Positions 8,206 to 16,712 of a stretch of 64,000 bases of DNA are shown piece by piece; position 1 is the stretch's first letter; each line of letters begins with the position of its first letter. The DNA comes from Microbacterium murale. GTDB lineage: Bacteria > Actinomycetota > Actinomycetes > Actinomycetales > Microbacteriaceae. The notes beneath the pieces were generated by a model. That model searched no databases, was not told where the DNA came from, and saw only the letters and a list, made by a program, of their open reading frames with translations. Location: the NCBI RefSeq assembly GCF_030815955.1, contig NZ_JAUSXK010000001.1, positions 2,294,001-2,358,000 of the forward strand. Reading direction: 5' to 3'. A program made the position numbers and the translations under genes.

Positions 8206-9048
8206 GTGACGATCTGGCAGAAGCTGCTCATGCCGGCGATGACGGACGCGATGCTGAAGGGCGGGCTCGCCGAGGTCGGTGGGCCAGTCGTGCGCGCGGC
8301 CGATGTGGCCGGGGTGCGCCCGGCCGAGTTGGTCCGCGCATACGGGCTCGGCGGTGAGGGGCTGGTGTTCCCCGAAGCGCCGGAATACGTGGATGTGCTG
8401 CTGTTCGAACAGCGTCCGCTGATGCGTTTCGAGACACCCTCCGACATCGGCGAACGGCCATGGCCGACATATGAGGCGGGGTTCCTGCGCGGTCCCGTGC
8501 GCGCTCCGGTCTGGCTTCTTGCGCGCACTCGCGTGCCGAGCGGATCGACCATTCAGCGTCTGCACGCCGACGGGCGCACCGAACAGCTTGCCGCGTTCGG
8601 ATCCCCTGCGAAGGGGTGGACGGGCGCAACCGGTTACTATCCACCGCTGCACATCATCGGTCCGCGTGCGAAATGGCGAGGCCACGATCTTCCTGCCGAC
8701 TTCCTACCGAACGACCAGCCGGGAGTGGAGCTCGTGTGGATCGGTGACGATGGTGTGCCGGAGGGGTTCGAGCAGATCCGCCCGATGATCCATCGCCGTC
8801 TGGCACCGTTCGGCGAGTGCGACGAGATCTTCGAGGTCGTCGTTACCGCGAGCCATCGGGGGGTGCCGGTGCGAGTCCTGCAACAGGCCGGAGACGAGGC
8901 TCTTCTTCTGCTGGAGAACCCCTCGTGGAGTCAGGTTGAAAAACTGCAGCCAGGGCCCGTCGAGCCCGGGTATTTCGAGTTGACGGCCCCCAGTGTCGAA
9001 CTCGAGAGTGTTCGGTCGGTAGCGAATGTCTGGGCGCCTGAGCCGTGA
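8206..9048 (+). CDS. hypothetical protein of the immunity array, two-part
   Basis: 280 residues, cytoplasmic, GTG start with a strong AAGGAGG site ending five bases before it. The first about 165 residues are unlike the rest. The C-terminal about 70 residues are beta-rich and recall the small VYRV-type fold of the preceding gene (VPVRVLQQAGDEALLLLENPSW). Lying only 24 bp after the first immunity candidate and before PoNi, it is probably another immunity or antitoxin-like protein, possibly with a fused immunity module. No catalytic motif is evident and the family was not recognised. Confidence 0.6.
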   Translation: MTIWQKLLMPAMTDAMLKGGLAEVGGPVVRAADVAGVRPAELVRAYGLGGEGLVFPEAPEYVDVLLFEQRPLMRFETPSDIGERPWPTYEAGFLRGPVRAPVWLLARTRVPSGSTIQRLHADGRTEQLAAFGSPAKGWTGATGYYPPLHIIGPRAKWRGHDLPADFLPNDQPGVELVWIGDDGVPEGFEQIRPMIHRRLAPFGECDEIFEVVVTASHRGVPVRVLQQAGDEALLLLENPSWSQVEKLQPGPVEPGYFELTAPSVELESVRSVANVWAPEP

Positions 9049-9131
9049 GCCTCGACGTGGCGGCGCGCGTGATTGACAGCGGTCGCACTCGCTGAGCGAC
9101 GATCCGACCGGGAGACGAGAAGGAGATTACG

Positions 9132-9893
9132 GTGCTGCGCGACACCCGTGCCGACCAGGCGTACTTCGACAACGTGGTGGAGTATCTGACCACCCGATGC
9201 GAGAGCAACGATCGACGATTCGAGCGCCCCGTGGAGAAGTGGGCAGACCCGAAGATGATCGGGCAGGTCGCTGGCGACGTGATGAAGCAACGCTGGGATC
9301 GATTCAGCGCGCTCTATTCGCAGGGTGCGTCCGTCGAGGTGCTACGGGCCGAGTTCGACGCCGTTCTCAGCGATGCGGAAAGAGCTCTGCGTCTCGAGTT
9401 GGAGTTCCTTCCCATCGAACAGCGAGTTGTGCGCTTCGCGTTCGGCAACAGCAAGGACTTCTATCGCGAGTGGTTGTCGCTGGTGTCATTGGCGTTGGCG
9501 TTCCGTGTCGACGATGCGACTTTTGATCGTGTCGTCGCGGCTGTGGAATTCGGCTGGGGAGATCGGCTGATCGATCGACTCATCGCCAGCAGGCGTCCGT
9601 TGCACCCGGTGGGTGAGACGCTGTCGTTTCCCAAGATCGTCGGAGCGCTGAATGAGGCGTTCGACGCCGCTGATCCGTCGCAGACGATCGAGAAGTATCT
9701 CAAGAACTGGTACACCGCGTGGAAGGGCATCTGGGGATGGGGCGGACATGAGTCCCTCGGTAAGAACCTGTATTCCGGTTACTGGGCCTTCGAGGCAACC
9801 GGTGTGGTTGTCGCTCTCGGCATCGATGGCACACTCTTCCGCAGCAACGAGTTCTACCCCGGCGATCTGCTGACCAGCGGCGCATCAGCCTGA
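9132..9893 (+). CDS. PoNi-type (DUF1910/DUF1911) immunity protein
   Basis: 253 residues, all-alpha, no signal peptide. The C-terminal signature, with GYWAFEATGVVVALGID followed by FYPGDLL, is what I associate with DUF1911. That domain is found in PoNi immunity proteins that neutralise PoNe DNases. This agrees with the internal PD-(D/E)xK nuclease of the upstream toxin. The start is GTG at 9132 behind AAGGAGATTAC. It sits two genes downstream of the toxin, not next to it, which suits a toxin whose nuclease is not the last domain. The family call is from memory of motifs; a profile search would settle it. Confidence 0.8.
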   Translation: MLRDTRADQAYFDNVVEYLTTRCESNDRRFERPVEKWADPKMIGQVAGDVMKQRWDRFSALYSQGASVEVLRAEFDAVLSDAERALRLELEFLPIEQRVVRFAFGNSKDFYREWLSLVSLALAFRVDDATFDRVVAAVEFGWGDRLIDRLIASRRPLHPVGETLSFPKIVGALNEAFDAADPSQTIEKYLKNWYTAWKGIWGWGGHESLGKNLYSGYWAFEATGVVVALGIDGTLFRSNEFYPGDLLTSGASA

Positions 9894-9909
9894 ACCGAAG
9901 GAGCAACTC

Positions 9910-10842
9910 ATGACCGGTGAGATAGAGATCCCCGCGAGCCTCGACGAGGCACGCGCTGTGCTTACCGACCGGCCCGTCGGAGTGGTGCCGTTCCAGATCC
10001 GGGCGCAGCTGCTGGCTGTGCAAGGCGTGGAGCAGGCAGTCGATGCGGCCGTGCCTGTCGTCGAGGACTACTACGTCGGCGCGATTCTCGATCTGCCTAA
10101 TGCGGACGTGCCCGTCACCACCACGATGCTGGAGGAATGGCGCGTGACCATGGACGATGTCGTCCGGGCCGGCGCCGCAGCCCGCGCGCAGGCCGAGTCG
10201 CCCATCGAGCAGTTCGGCGCAGCACTTGTCATCCGCTCAGTGGCCTTCGCCGCTGCCGCGCTGCGCGATCCAGCCGCAGTATCGGCTCTACGACCTGATG
10301 CCGTGCCGGTGATCGTGATCCCCGACGTCGGGCACACGCTTGTCGGGTTCGCCGATGATCACGCCTCGCTGGCGTCCGTAGCGGCGGCGGCCGACCGCGT
10401 GCTGGCGAACACAGACCGCAGCGTTTCGATCACGCCCCTCGTTCGAGGTGCGTCGGGATGGGAGCGATTCGAATGGCCTGAGAGCGTCGCCGCGGAGGTG
10501 GGGCGGATGGGTCGCCGTTGGGATCAGGTGCAGTACAGCGCTGCCCGTGACGTCCTCAATCGTACGTACGCTGCTGCCGGCGTAGACGTGTTCGTCGCCA
10601 CGCTTGAGCTCGCCCAGCAGGGAGATGACGGACCCTTCACCACTTACGCGACGGTGACGAAGGACGTGCACACCGTCATCCCGCGCGCGGACTTCATCGT
10701 GCTCAACGGAGGTGACGGTCGGATGCAGCGGGTGCCCTTCGAGCGGCTCCTGGAGTTGCCCGGTGTGCTCACACCCTCGGCGGGCACGGTTCCGGATCAC
10801 TTCGAGGTTTCGAGGTTCCCTGAGGAGCTTCTGGCAGGCTGA
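9910..10842 (+). CDS. hypothetical protein of the immunity array (possibly DUF1444-like)
   Basis: 310 residues, cytoplasmic, starting 16 bp after the PoNi gene behind AAGGAGCAACTC. The layout, with repeated hydrophobic strands (VPVIVIPDVGHTLVGF, TTYATVTKDVHTVIPRADFIVL), loosely recalls DUF1444/YtpQ-like proteins, but I am not certain. The close spacing puts it in the same transcript as the immunity genes. It may be an orphan immunity gene or an accessory of the secretion locus. No catalytic residues are apparent. Confidence 0.55.
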   Translation: MTGEIEIPASLDEARAVLTDRPVGVVPFQIRAQLLAVQGVEQAVDAAVPVVEDYYVGAILDLPNADVPVTTTMLEEWRVTMDDVVRAGAAARAQAESPIEQFGAALVIRSVAFAAAALRDPAAVSALRPDAVPVIVIPDVGHTLVGFADDHASLASVAAAADRVLANTDRSVSITPLVRGASGWERFEWPESVAAEVGRMGRRWDQVQYSAARDVLNRTYAAAGVDVFVATLELAQQGDDGPFTTYATVTKDVHTVIPRADFIVLNGGDGRMQRVPFERLLELPGVLTPSAGTVPDHFEVSRFPEELLAG

Positions 10843-10872
10843 AAGCGTGGACCTGAAGACAGAAGGAGACGC

Positions 10873-11361
10873 ATGAGCGACGATTGGACCCGTCTGTGCG
10901 CGTTGCTCGACGATGATGCAGAGCTCGCAGCCTCGGTGCGTACGGCGGTCGAGAACCCGGCCGAATACTATGCGGCCCACGCGGACGACCTCCGCGATCG
11001 CGGCATCGAATCGGCCGCCGATATTGACCCCTGGCTGGTCATCATCGACGGCCTCGACGAAGCCGGGGCGCTCGCCTACCTCGACTGGAAGGACGGAGGT
11101 GCACAGCTCGCCGACGCTCTTGCCGGCCTGCCGCGCATCTTCGCGACCGGGATCGACCTCGACGCGATCGGCGACATCGAGGCAGAACTGCCGACCGCGG
11201 TGGCGGTCGCGAACGGCATGCTCGACGAGCACGGGCTCACGCTCGTCTACCTCGAGGAAGACTCCGATGCCTACCCGCTGGTCGCCGTCGAGGCCGATGA
11301 TGCGGAGCAGATCGTCGCGCTCGCGAGTTCGCTCGGGCACGTCGCCCGCACGCACCCCTGA
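10873..11361 (+). CDS. small acidic protein, DUF6630-like
   Basis: 162 residues, very acidic, no signal peptide. Segments PWLVIIDGLDEAGALAYLDWKDGG and the end of the protein fit what I recall of DUF6630, a family of unknown function often found near toxin or immunity genes. An AGAAGGAGA site precedes the ATG by a few bases. It ends the type VII island: the next gene converges on it from the other strand. A role as a further immunity protein is plausible from context alone. Confidence 0.55.
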   Translation: MSDDWTRLCALLDDDAELAASVRTAVENPAEYYAAHADDLRDRGIESAADIDPWLVIIDGLDEAGALAYLDWKDGGAQLADALAGLPRIFATGIDLDAIGDIEAELPTAVAVANGMLDEHGLTLVYLEEDSDAYPLVAVEADDAEQIVALASSLGHVARTHP

Positions 11362-11371
11362 CGAGAATCGG

Positions 11372-11842
11372 TCAGCGCACCGCGTCGGCGAGGTGCCGGG
11401 AGTCGTGGCTCAGGACCTTGACCATGATGCCGCGCTGCCGCAGGTCGGTGATCGTGCGGGTCTCCTCGTCGCGATCCCGACCAAGCGCACGCGCGTTCGC
11501 GACGACCAGGACATCACCCTTGTGCAATGAAGAGATGAACCGCGCCAGGCGATCGCTCCAGCTCTCAAGGATCTCGGGAGCCGGATGGCGGAATCCCTCG
11601 ATCGGAACACCGAAGCGAGTGAGCTCATCACGTTGTTCGACCACAGTAGGCATGCCGTCGCGTGAGATCACCAGTCCGACCAGGCGAGAGCCCTGCGGGC
11701 GGGCATGCCACCACTCGTGATCGTGCTGCAGCTCGGTGAAGCACTTCTCGCACTCGGTGGCCGCATGCGGCAGGTGCAACGGACTCGTCATCGGCTCGCC
11801 GACTAGATGGTCCCCTGTCGTCAGATCAGTCGAATCGCTCAT
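11372..11842 (-). CDS. resolvase N-terminal-domain-like protein, no DNA-binding domain
   Basis: 156 residues. The ATG at 11842 follows a GGAGG site; a longer upstream frame runs into malate dehydrogenase and is not credible. The N-terminal 60 residues include Cys and His (ATECEKCF, HEWWHARP). The remainder aligns by eye with the catalytic domain of serine recombinases: LVGLVISRDG in place of the usual YARVS, and GDVLVVANARALGRD in place of GDxLVVxxLDRLGR. The helix-turn-helix domain is absent and two catalytic positions look substituted, so recombinase activity is doubtful. It may be a domesticated regulator or remnant. Confidence 0.65.
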   Translation of the reverse strand: MSDSTDLTTGDHLVGEPMTSPLHLPHAATECEKCFTELQHDHEWWHARPQGSRLVGLVISRDGMPTVVEQRDELTRFGVPIEGFRHPAPEILESWSDRLARFISSLHKGDVLVVANARALGRDRDEETRTITDLRQRGIMVKVLSHDSRHLADAVR

Positions 11843-11910
11843 CGGCGCACCTCCAGCATCCATTCTGCCTTGCGCCTCGGACAAGCGGGTACCCGACCTG
11901 GAAGATCGGG

Positions 11911-12900
11911 CTATAGGACCCCGAGCGACCGCACGGCTTCTCGCTCCTCGACGAGCTCGGCGACAGAGGCATCCACCCGCGCGCGAGCCCACTCGTCCAG
12001 CTCGAGTCCTTCGACGATCTGCCATTCGCCGTCGACTGCCCGTACGGGGAAGGACGATACGAGGCCTTCCGGCACTCCGTATTCGCCGTGCGAGACGACG
12101 CCGGCGCTGGTCCAGTCATCCGTCCCGCGAACCCAGTCGCGAGTGTGCTCGATCGTCGCGTTTGCCGCAGAAGCCACCGACGAAGACCCGCGCACCTCGA
12201 TGATCTCGGCGCCGCGCTTCGCAACACGGGGGATGAAGGTCTTATCGAGCCAGTCCCGCACATCACCGACGCGCTCAGCCAGAGCCTCGACGACGGGCCG
12301 GCCGTCGACGGTGGCATGCGACACGTCGGGGAACTGGGTCGCCGAGTGATTGCCCCAGATCGGCACGCGACGGATGCTCGACACCGGGGCGTCCAGGGCG
12401 AGCGCGAGCTGCGCACGGGCGCGGTTCTCGTCGAGTCTGGTGAGCGCGGTGAAGCGCTCGGTCGGAAGACCTTCGGCTGCGGCAGCGGCGATCAGCGCGT
12501 TCGTGTTCGCTGGATTGCCGACCACGGTGACGCGCACGTCAGCCGCGGCGTGCTCGGCGATCGCCTTGCCCTGCGGGCCGAAGATCCCGGCGTTGGCCGC
12601 CAGCAGATCCGCGCGCTCCATGCCGGGGCCACGCGGCCGCGCGCCGACCAGCAGCGCGAGATTCGCCCCGGCGAACCCGATGGCAGGGTCATCCGTCACC
12701 TCGACGTGCTCGAGCAGGTCGAACGCACCGTCCTGCAACTCCAGCGCCGCACCCTCCGCCGCTCCGAGGCCTTGCGGGATCTCCAGCAGCCGCAGTCGTA
12801 CCTTCTCATCCGGACCCAGCAGGTCTCCGGCCGCGATGCGGAACAGCAGTGCGTATCCGATCTGTCCGCCCGCACCTGTGATCGTGATCGTCGTCGCCAT
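11911..12900 (-). CDS. mdh: malate dehydrogenase
   Basis: 329 residues, full length for the actinobacterial enzyme that interconverts malate and oxaloacetate with NAD in the citric acid cycle. It has the nucleotide-binding loop [16 protein letters not shown] at the N-terminus, the substrate-binding TRLDENRA, and the catalytic histidine in IWGNHS. The promoter hexamer TAGGCT lies six bases before the ATG on this strand, so the mRNA is probably leaderless. It is divergent from the zinc metallopeptidase gene, whose own hexamer is similarly placed, leaving a 57-bp shared control region. Confidence 0.97.
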   Translation of the reverse strand: MATTITITGAGGQIGYALLFRIAAGDLLGPDEKVRLRLLEIPQGLGAAEGAALELQDGAFDLLEHVEVTDDPAIGFAGANLALLVGARPRGPGMERADLLAANAGIFGPQGKAIAEHAAADVRVTVVGNPANTNALIAAAAAEGLPTERFTALTRLDENRARAQLALALDAPVSSIRRVPIWGNHSATQFPDVSHATVDGRPVVEALAERVGDVRDWLDKTFIPRVAKRGAEIIEVRGSSSVASAANATIEHTRDWVRGTDDWTSAGVVSHGEYGVPEGLVSSFPVRAVDGEWQIVEGLELDEWARARVDASVAELVEEREAVRSLGVL

Positions 12901-12906
12901 GACACG

Positions 12907-12951
12907 AGCCTACGGCGCAACCCGCACACAGTGCAGTGCGCGGAGTAATCT
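12907..12951. promoter_or_regulatory. divergent leaderless promoters of mdh and the metallopeptidase gene
   Basis: On the minus strand TAGGCT (12912-12907) is six bases from the mdh ATG. On the plus strand TAATCT (12946-12951) is six bases from the ATG at 12958. Both spacings put the transcription start at the start codon. Confidence 0.6.
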
Positions 12952-12957
12952 CATCCC

Positions 12958-13827
12958 ATGACCTTCAACCCTGACTCTGACATCTCCGGGCACCGCACGC
13001 GCCGCCCAGGACGCACAGCGGCGATCGCCGGTGGCGGCGTCGGACTCCTCGGCATCATCGCGCTGCTGGCAGGCCCCTTGCTGGGCATCGACCTGTCGGG
13101 GCTCGTCGGCGGAGGAACCCAGGGCGGCAGTGCACCGGAATCCGGCGGCACGGTGCTCGCCTGCGAGACGGGCGAGGACGCGAACACGCAGGACGACTGC
13201 CGGATGGCCGGAGCGCAGGTGCTGCTGGACGACTACTGGGCTCAGCACGTCGAGGGATACACGCCTCCTCAGCTGTACGTCTTCGAGGGGCAGACCTCCA
13301 CGCAGTGCGGCACGGCATCCAACTCGGTCGGACCGTTCTACTGCCCACCGGAGCAGGGCGTGTACATCGACCCGGACTTCTTCCAGATCATGCGGCAGCA
13401 GTTCGACGCCTCCGCCGGAGAGCTGGCGCAGCTGTACATCGTCGGCCACGAGTGGGGCCACCACATTCAGAACATCACGGGGACGATGACGCAGTACCCG
13501 AACAACGGCACCGGTCCCGACAGCAACAGCGTGCGCACCGAGCTGCAGGCCGACTGCTATGCCGGTGCGTGGCTGGCCGACGCTGCCACGCTCGAGGACG
13601 AGAACGGGGTCGAGTACTTGCAGACGCCCACCGAGGCGCAGCTGAAGGATGCTCTGAACGCGGCATTCGCGGTGGGTGACGACCACATTCAGGAGCAGTC
13701 GGGCTTCAGCAACCCGGAATCGTGGACGCACGGCTCGAGCGATCAGCGGCAGTACTGGTTCGCGAGCGGGTACGAGAACGGCCTCGGCAGCTGCGACACG
13801 TTCGCCGTCGACGGCAGCCAGCTCTGA
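12958..13827 (+). CDS. ypfJ: YpfJ-type neutral zinc metallopeptidase, membrane-anchored
   Basis: 289 residues. A short cytoplasmic start is followed by one transmembrane helix (about residues 20-47, GGVGLLGIIALLAGPLLGI). The extracytoplasmic domain carries HEWGHH, the HExxH zinc motif, with a downstream glutamate helix (ELQADCYAGAWLAD) typical of this family. The physiological substrate of the family is not known. Several cysteines (CETGED, CRMAG, QCGTAS, YCPP) suggest disulfides outside the cell. It is a single gene with its own leaderless promoter. Confidence 0.92.
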   Translation: MTFNPDSDISGHRTRRPGRTAAIAGGGVGLLGIIALLAGPLLGIDLSGLVGGGTQGGSAPESGGTVLACETGEDANTQDDCRMAGAQVLLDDYWAQHVEGYTPPQLYVFEGQTSTQCGTASNSVGPFYCPPEQGVYIDPDFFQIMRQQFDASAGELAQLYIVGHEWGHHIQNITGTMTQYPNNGTGPDSNSVRTELQADCYAGAWLADAATLEDENGVEYLQTPTEAQLKDALNAAFAVGDDHIQEQSGFSNPESWTHGSSDQRQYWFASGYENGLGSCDTFAVDGSQL

Positions 13828-13918
13828 GGCCCGCCTGCACGGGACCTCTGACACTGCGCGGTACGGTGGAATGACCGCCAGAAGGCGGACGACTCACTGA
13901 CCGGGGGGCCAGAAGCCG

Positions 13919-14884
13919 ATGAAGTTGGACGCACTGTATCCGCCGATCGAACCGTACGACAGCGGGATGCTGATCGTGGGCGACGGCCAGCGCATCGCGT
14001 GGGAGGTGAGCGGCAACCCCGAGGGCAAACCGGTCGTCTTCCTGCACGGCGGGCCCGGCAGCGGCGTCTCGGCATGGCAACGGCAGTTCTTCGATCCGGA
14101 GAAGTACCGCATCGTGCTGTTCGATCAGCGCGGTTGCGGCAAGAGCACCCCGCACGTCAGCGACCCCGACGCAGATCTGCGTTTCAACACCACGCCCCAT
14201 CTGATCGCCGACATCGAGCTGCTGCGCAGGAATCTCGGCATCGCGAAATGGCTGGTCTTCGGCGGTTCGTGGGGGAGTGCACTCGCGCTCGCCTACGCGC
14301 AGGCGCATCCGGATTCCGTGAGCGAGCTGATCCTGCGCGGGATCTTCACGCTGCGACGCCTCGAGCTGGAATGGTTCTGCGACGGCGGAGCCGCGGTGCT
14401 CTTCCCCGATCGGTGGGAGGAGTTCATCGCTCCGATACCCGTGCTGGAGCGGAGCCGGATGACAGAGGCGTACCACCGGCGCCTGAGCGACCCTGATCCC
14501 GCTGTGCACGTGCCCGCAGCGATCGCGTGGGCGAAATGGGAGGCGTCGATCATCACGCTGCGACCGGACCCGGACGTGGTGGCGGCCATGACCGAGCCTG
14601 CCGCCGCCGTCGCGCTCGCACGGATCGAGAATCACTTCTTCCTGCACCGCGGTTGGTTGAGCGAGGGGCAGTTGATCGCCGGCGTCGACCGGATCCGCCA
14701 CATTCCTGCAGTCATCGTGCAGGGTCGCTACGACGCGGGCACACCGATGATGACGGCGTGGGACCTGCACCGCGCATGGCCGGAAGCGGAGTTCGTGGTC
14801 ATCGACGACGCCGGGCACGCGGCAACCGAACCAGGCATCCAGCAGGCGCTGCGCGACGCAGCCGACCTTTTCGCCGACGACTGA
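13919..14884 (+). CDS. pip: proline iminopeptidase
   Basis: 321 residues, alpha/beta hydrolase of peptidase family S33 that releases N-terminal proline from peptides. It shows HGGPGSG (oxyanion region), DQRGCGKSTPH, the nucleophile elbow GGSWGSALAL, the aspartate in GRYDAGTP and the histidine in DDAGHA, all in family order and spacing. No signal peptide, so it acts in the cytoplasm. A purine-rich GGGGGG site precedes the ATG. It converges on the aldehyde dehydrogenase gene. Confidence 0.95.
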   Translation: MKLDALYPPIEPYDSGMLIVGDGQRIAWEVSGNPEGKPVVFLHGGPGSGVSAWQRQFFDPEKYRIVLFDQRGCGKSTPHVSDPDADLRFNTTPHLIADIELLRRNLGIAKWLVFGGSWGSALALAYAQAHPDSVSELILRGIFTLRRLELEWFCDGGAAVLFPDRWEEFIAPIPVLERSRMTEAYHRRLSDPDPAVHVPAAIAWAKWEASIITLRPDPDVVAAMTEPAAAVALARIENHFFLHRGWLSEGQLIAGVDRIRHIPAVIVQGRYDAGTPMMTAWDLHRAWPEAEFVVIDDAGHAATEPGIQQALRDAADLFADD

Positions 14885-14936
14885 CTGTCCACGAGGTCGT
14901 TGAGCCGGCCGACGGCGAGCGAGACGGTCCCGCCCG

Positions 14937-16682
14937 TTAGGCGCGGAGTGCCCGCAGCAGCGTCTTCACAAGACCGAGCGCTCCGCCGTCTGCCCGGAAG
15001 CGCGTGAGGCCCTCGCTCACGACCGCGCCGGTGGCCGCAGTCACGAACCACGGCGGCTTCGGCAGGATCGTGAAGCGTCCACCGCCGTTCGCGCCGGGCA
15101 GCGACCGAGGGAACGGCCGGAACGGGCCGCGCAGGACGGATCGCTCGACGCGGTCGAGCAGTAGCGCATTGTGCACGACGCCGATCCCGCTGCCGACATC
15201 CGCGAGTGTGTTCCCAGGGAATGCACCCCAGGTCAGCGTCGGCGTGATGAATCCGACCGCCGTCCAGGCGTTGATCGCGATCGAGCCGTAGCGCAGTTTC
15301 GCGATCGCCTTTTCGAACCCGGTGCCCAGCGCCTTCTGCGTGGCGGGATCGATCAGCAGGTTCGCGCCGAGCGTGCCCTGCAGCTCGTGGTTCGCATGCG
15401 CCACGGCCGCGTCCAGGAAATCCTGCCCCGTTCCGCCGACCTCGACCACGCCGAGCACTGGTGCGAAGTACTCGGTGTTCTGCAATGCCGTCGCATCCTC
15501 GCCCTCGCTGATCTCGACGAGGAGCCGGTCTCCGAGCACGAGGGCGTTCGGATAGTCGTCACCGGCGCGCTGCATGCGATCCTCCGACCCGGGATACCAG
15601 GTCGGCCGCTCAGGAGCATTGGCATAGGCACGACGCAGCGCGGCGCGGAACGCATCGGCCTGCGCCCATTCCGATGACATGATCACGACTTGACCGGCGA
15701 TGCAGTTGTGACCGCAGTTCTGCAGCCGCATCGTCGCGATGTGCTCTGCCTGGAAGGTGAGGTCTGCGTCGGTCCATTCACCCGGCACGACGATGATCGG
15801 CGAGACGCCGCCGAGCTCTGCGGTGATCGGCTTCTTCAGCTGCGGACGGTTCTCTCGCCGCCGCCTCTTCCCCGCAGCCCCTGTGCCCCACGTGATCGCA
15901 TCGAACGTCGCCGCCGACCCAGTGATGTGCACGTGCGCGAGCTCCGGGTGCGCGGTGAGGTACGTGCCGACGTCACCGCCCCCGCTGACGATGCGGAGGA
16001 ATCCCGGTTCGATCAGAGGTGCGAATGCGTGCTCGAAGACCGACACGAGCGCATCCTGCGTCGGATTCACCTTCAGCAGTGCCGTGCGGTTGTGAGCGAG
16101 CAGCTCGTAGAGCACGTCGAGCACCGGGATCGACGTGACGTTTCCCGCACCGAGCACGAGTCCAACCCCGCCGGACTCTCCCGGCGTGCGCTGAGCAAGC
16201 CCCGCACCCGCGCGCGCAGCCCGCGGTGTGACGCCCGGCTCGAGCCAGACCTCGCCCGTGAAGCCGGACAGCAGCACCTTGTCGATGCCCGTCAGCGGGA
16301 AGGCGTGCACGCGGGTTCGTCCACCGGGCGCACGGTCGATGCGGATGTCCTCCAGCGGATTGCGACCCTCGGCGAGCCTCGACAGCGTCTCGATGTACGC
16401 GTCGAGCGCGCCGAGGGTGCTGTACGGACCCGAAAGCCACTCCTCGCCGCGCAGCGGATGACCGCCGTTCAGGCCCTTCGACACCGCCGCCGTATGCGCC
16501 CATTCCTCGGCCGATGCGGCGACGCCGGTGCGGACCGCGCGCAGCAGTGTCGCCCGCTGCCCGACGCTGAGTGCCGACCAGGTGCGTGCTCCTTCGCCGA
16601 GGTCTTCGATCGCGGCATTCAGCCGCTCGCGGTCGGCCTCGTCGAGTCCGGTAGCGGGGGTCACGGCGGTTGCTGACGTCAT
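14937..16682 (-). CDS. aldehyde dehydrogenase family protein
   Basis: 581 residues, longer than the usual 480-500 because of an extended N-terminus and a C-terminal tail of about 70 residues. It has the ELGGVSPI glutamate region and the catalytic cysteine in NCGHNCIAGQ. A Lys/Arg-rich insert (GKRRRRENRPQLKK) lies just before ELGG. The start is placed at 16682 (MTSATAV), because AAGGAG directly abuts the ATG at 16688 and leaves no spacer, while it is six bases from 16682. The substrate is unknown. The GPH transporter gene lies just upstream on the same strand (24-31 bp), so the two may be co-expressed. Confidence 0.9.
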   Translation of the reverse strand: MTSATAVTPATGLDEADRERLNAAIEDLGEGARTWSALSVGQRATLLRAVRTGVAASAEEWAHTAAVSKGLNGGHPLRGEEWLSGPYSTLGALDAYIETLSRLAEGRNPLEDIRIDRAPGGRTRVHAFPLTGIDKVLLSGFTGEVWLEPGVTPRAARAGAGLAQRTPGESGGVGLVLGAGNVTSIPVLDVLYELLAHNRTALLKVNPTQDALVSVFEHAFAPLIEPGFLRIVSGGGDVGTYLTAHPELAHVHITGSAATFDAITWGTGAAGKRRRRENRPQLKKPITAELGGVSPIIVVPGEWTDADLTFQAEHIATMRLQNCGHNCIAGQVVIMSSEWAQADAFRAALRRAYANAPERPTWYPGSEDRMQRAGDDYPNALVLGDRLLVEISEGEDATALQNTEYFAPVLGVVEVGGTGQDFLDAAVAHANHELQGTLGANLLIDPATQKALGTGFEKAIAKLRYGSIAINAWTAVGFITPTLTWGAFPGNTLADVGSGIGVVHNALLLDRVERSVLRGPFRPFPRSLPGANGGGRFTILPKPPWFVTAATGAVVSEGLTRFRADGGALGLVKTLLRALRA

Positions 16683-16712
16683 CGGCATCTCCTTCGCGCG
16701 GGGATTCTCAGC

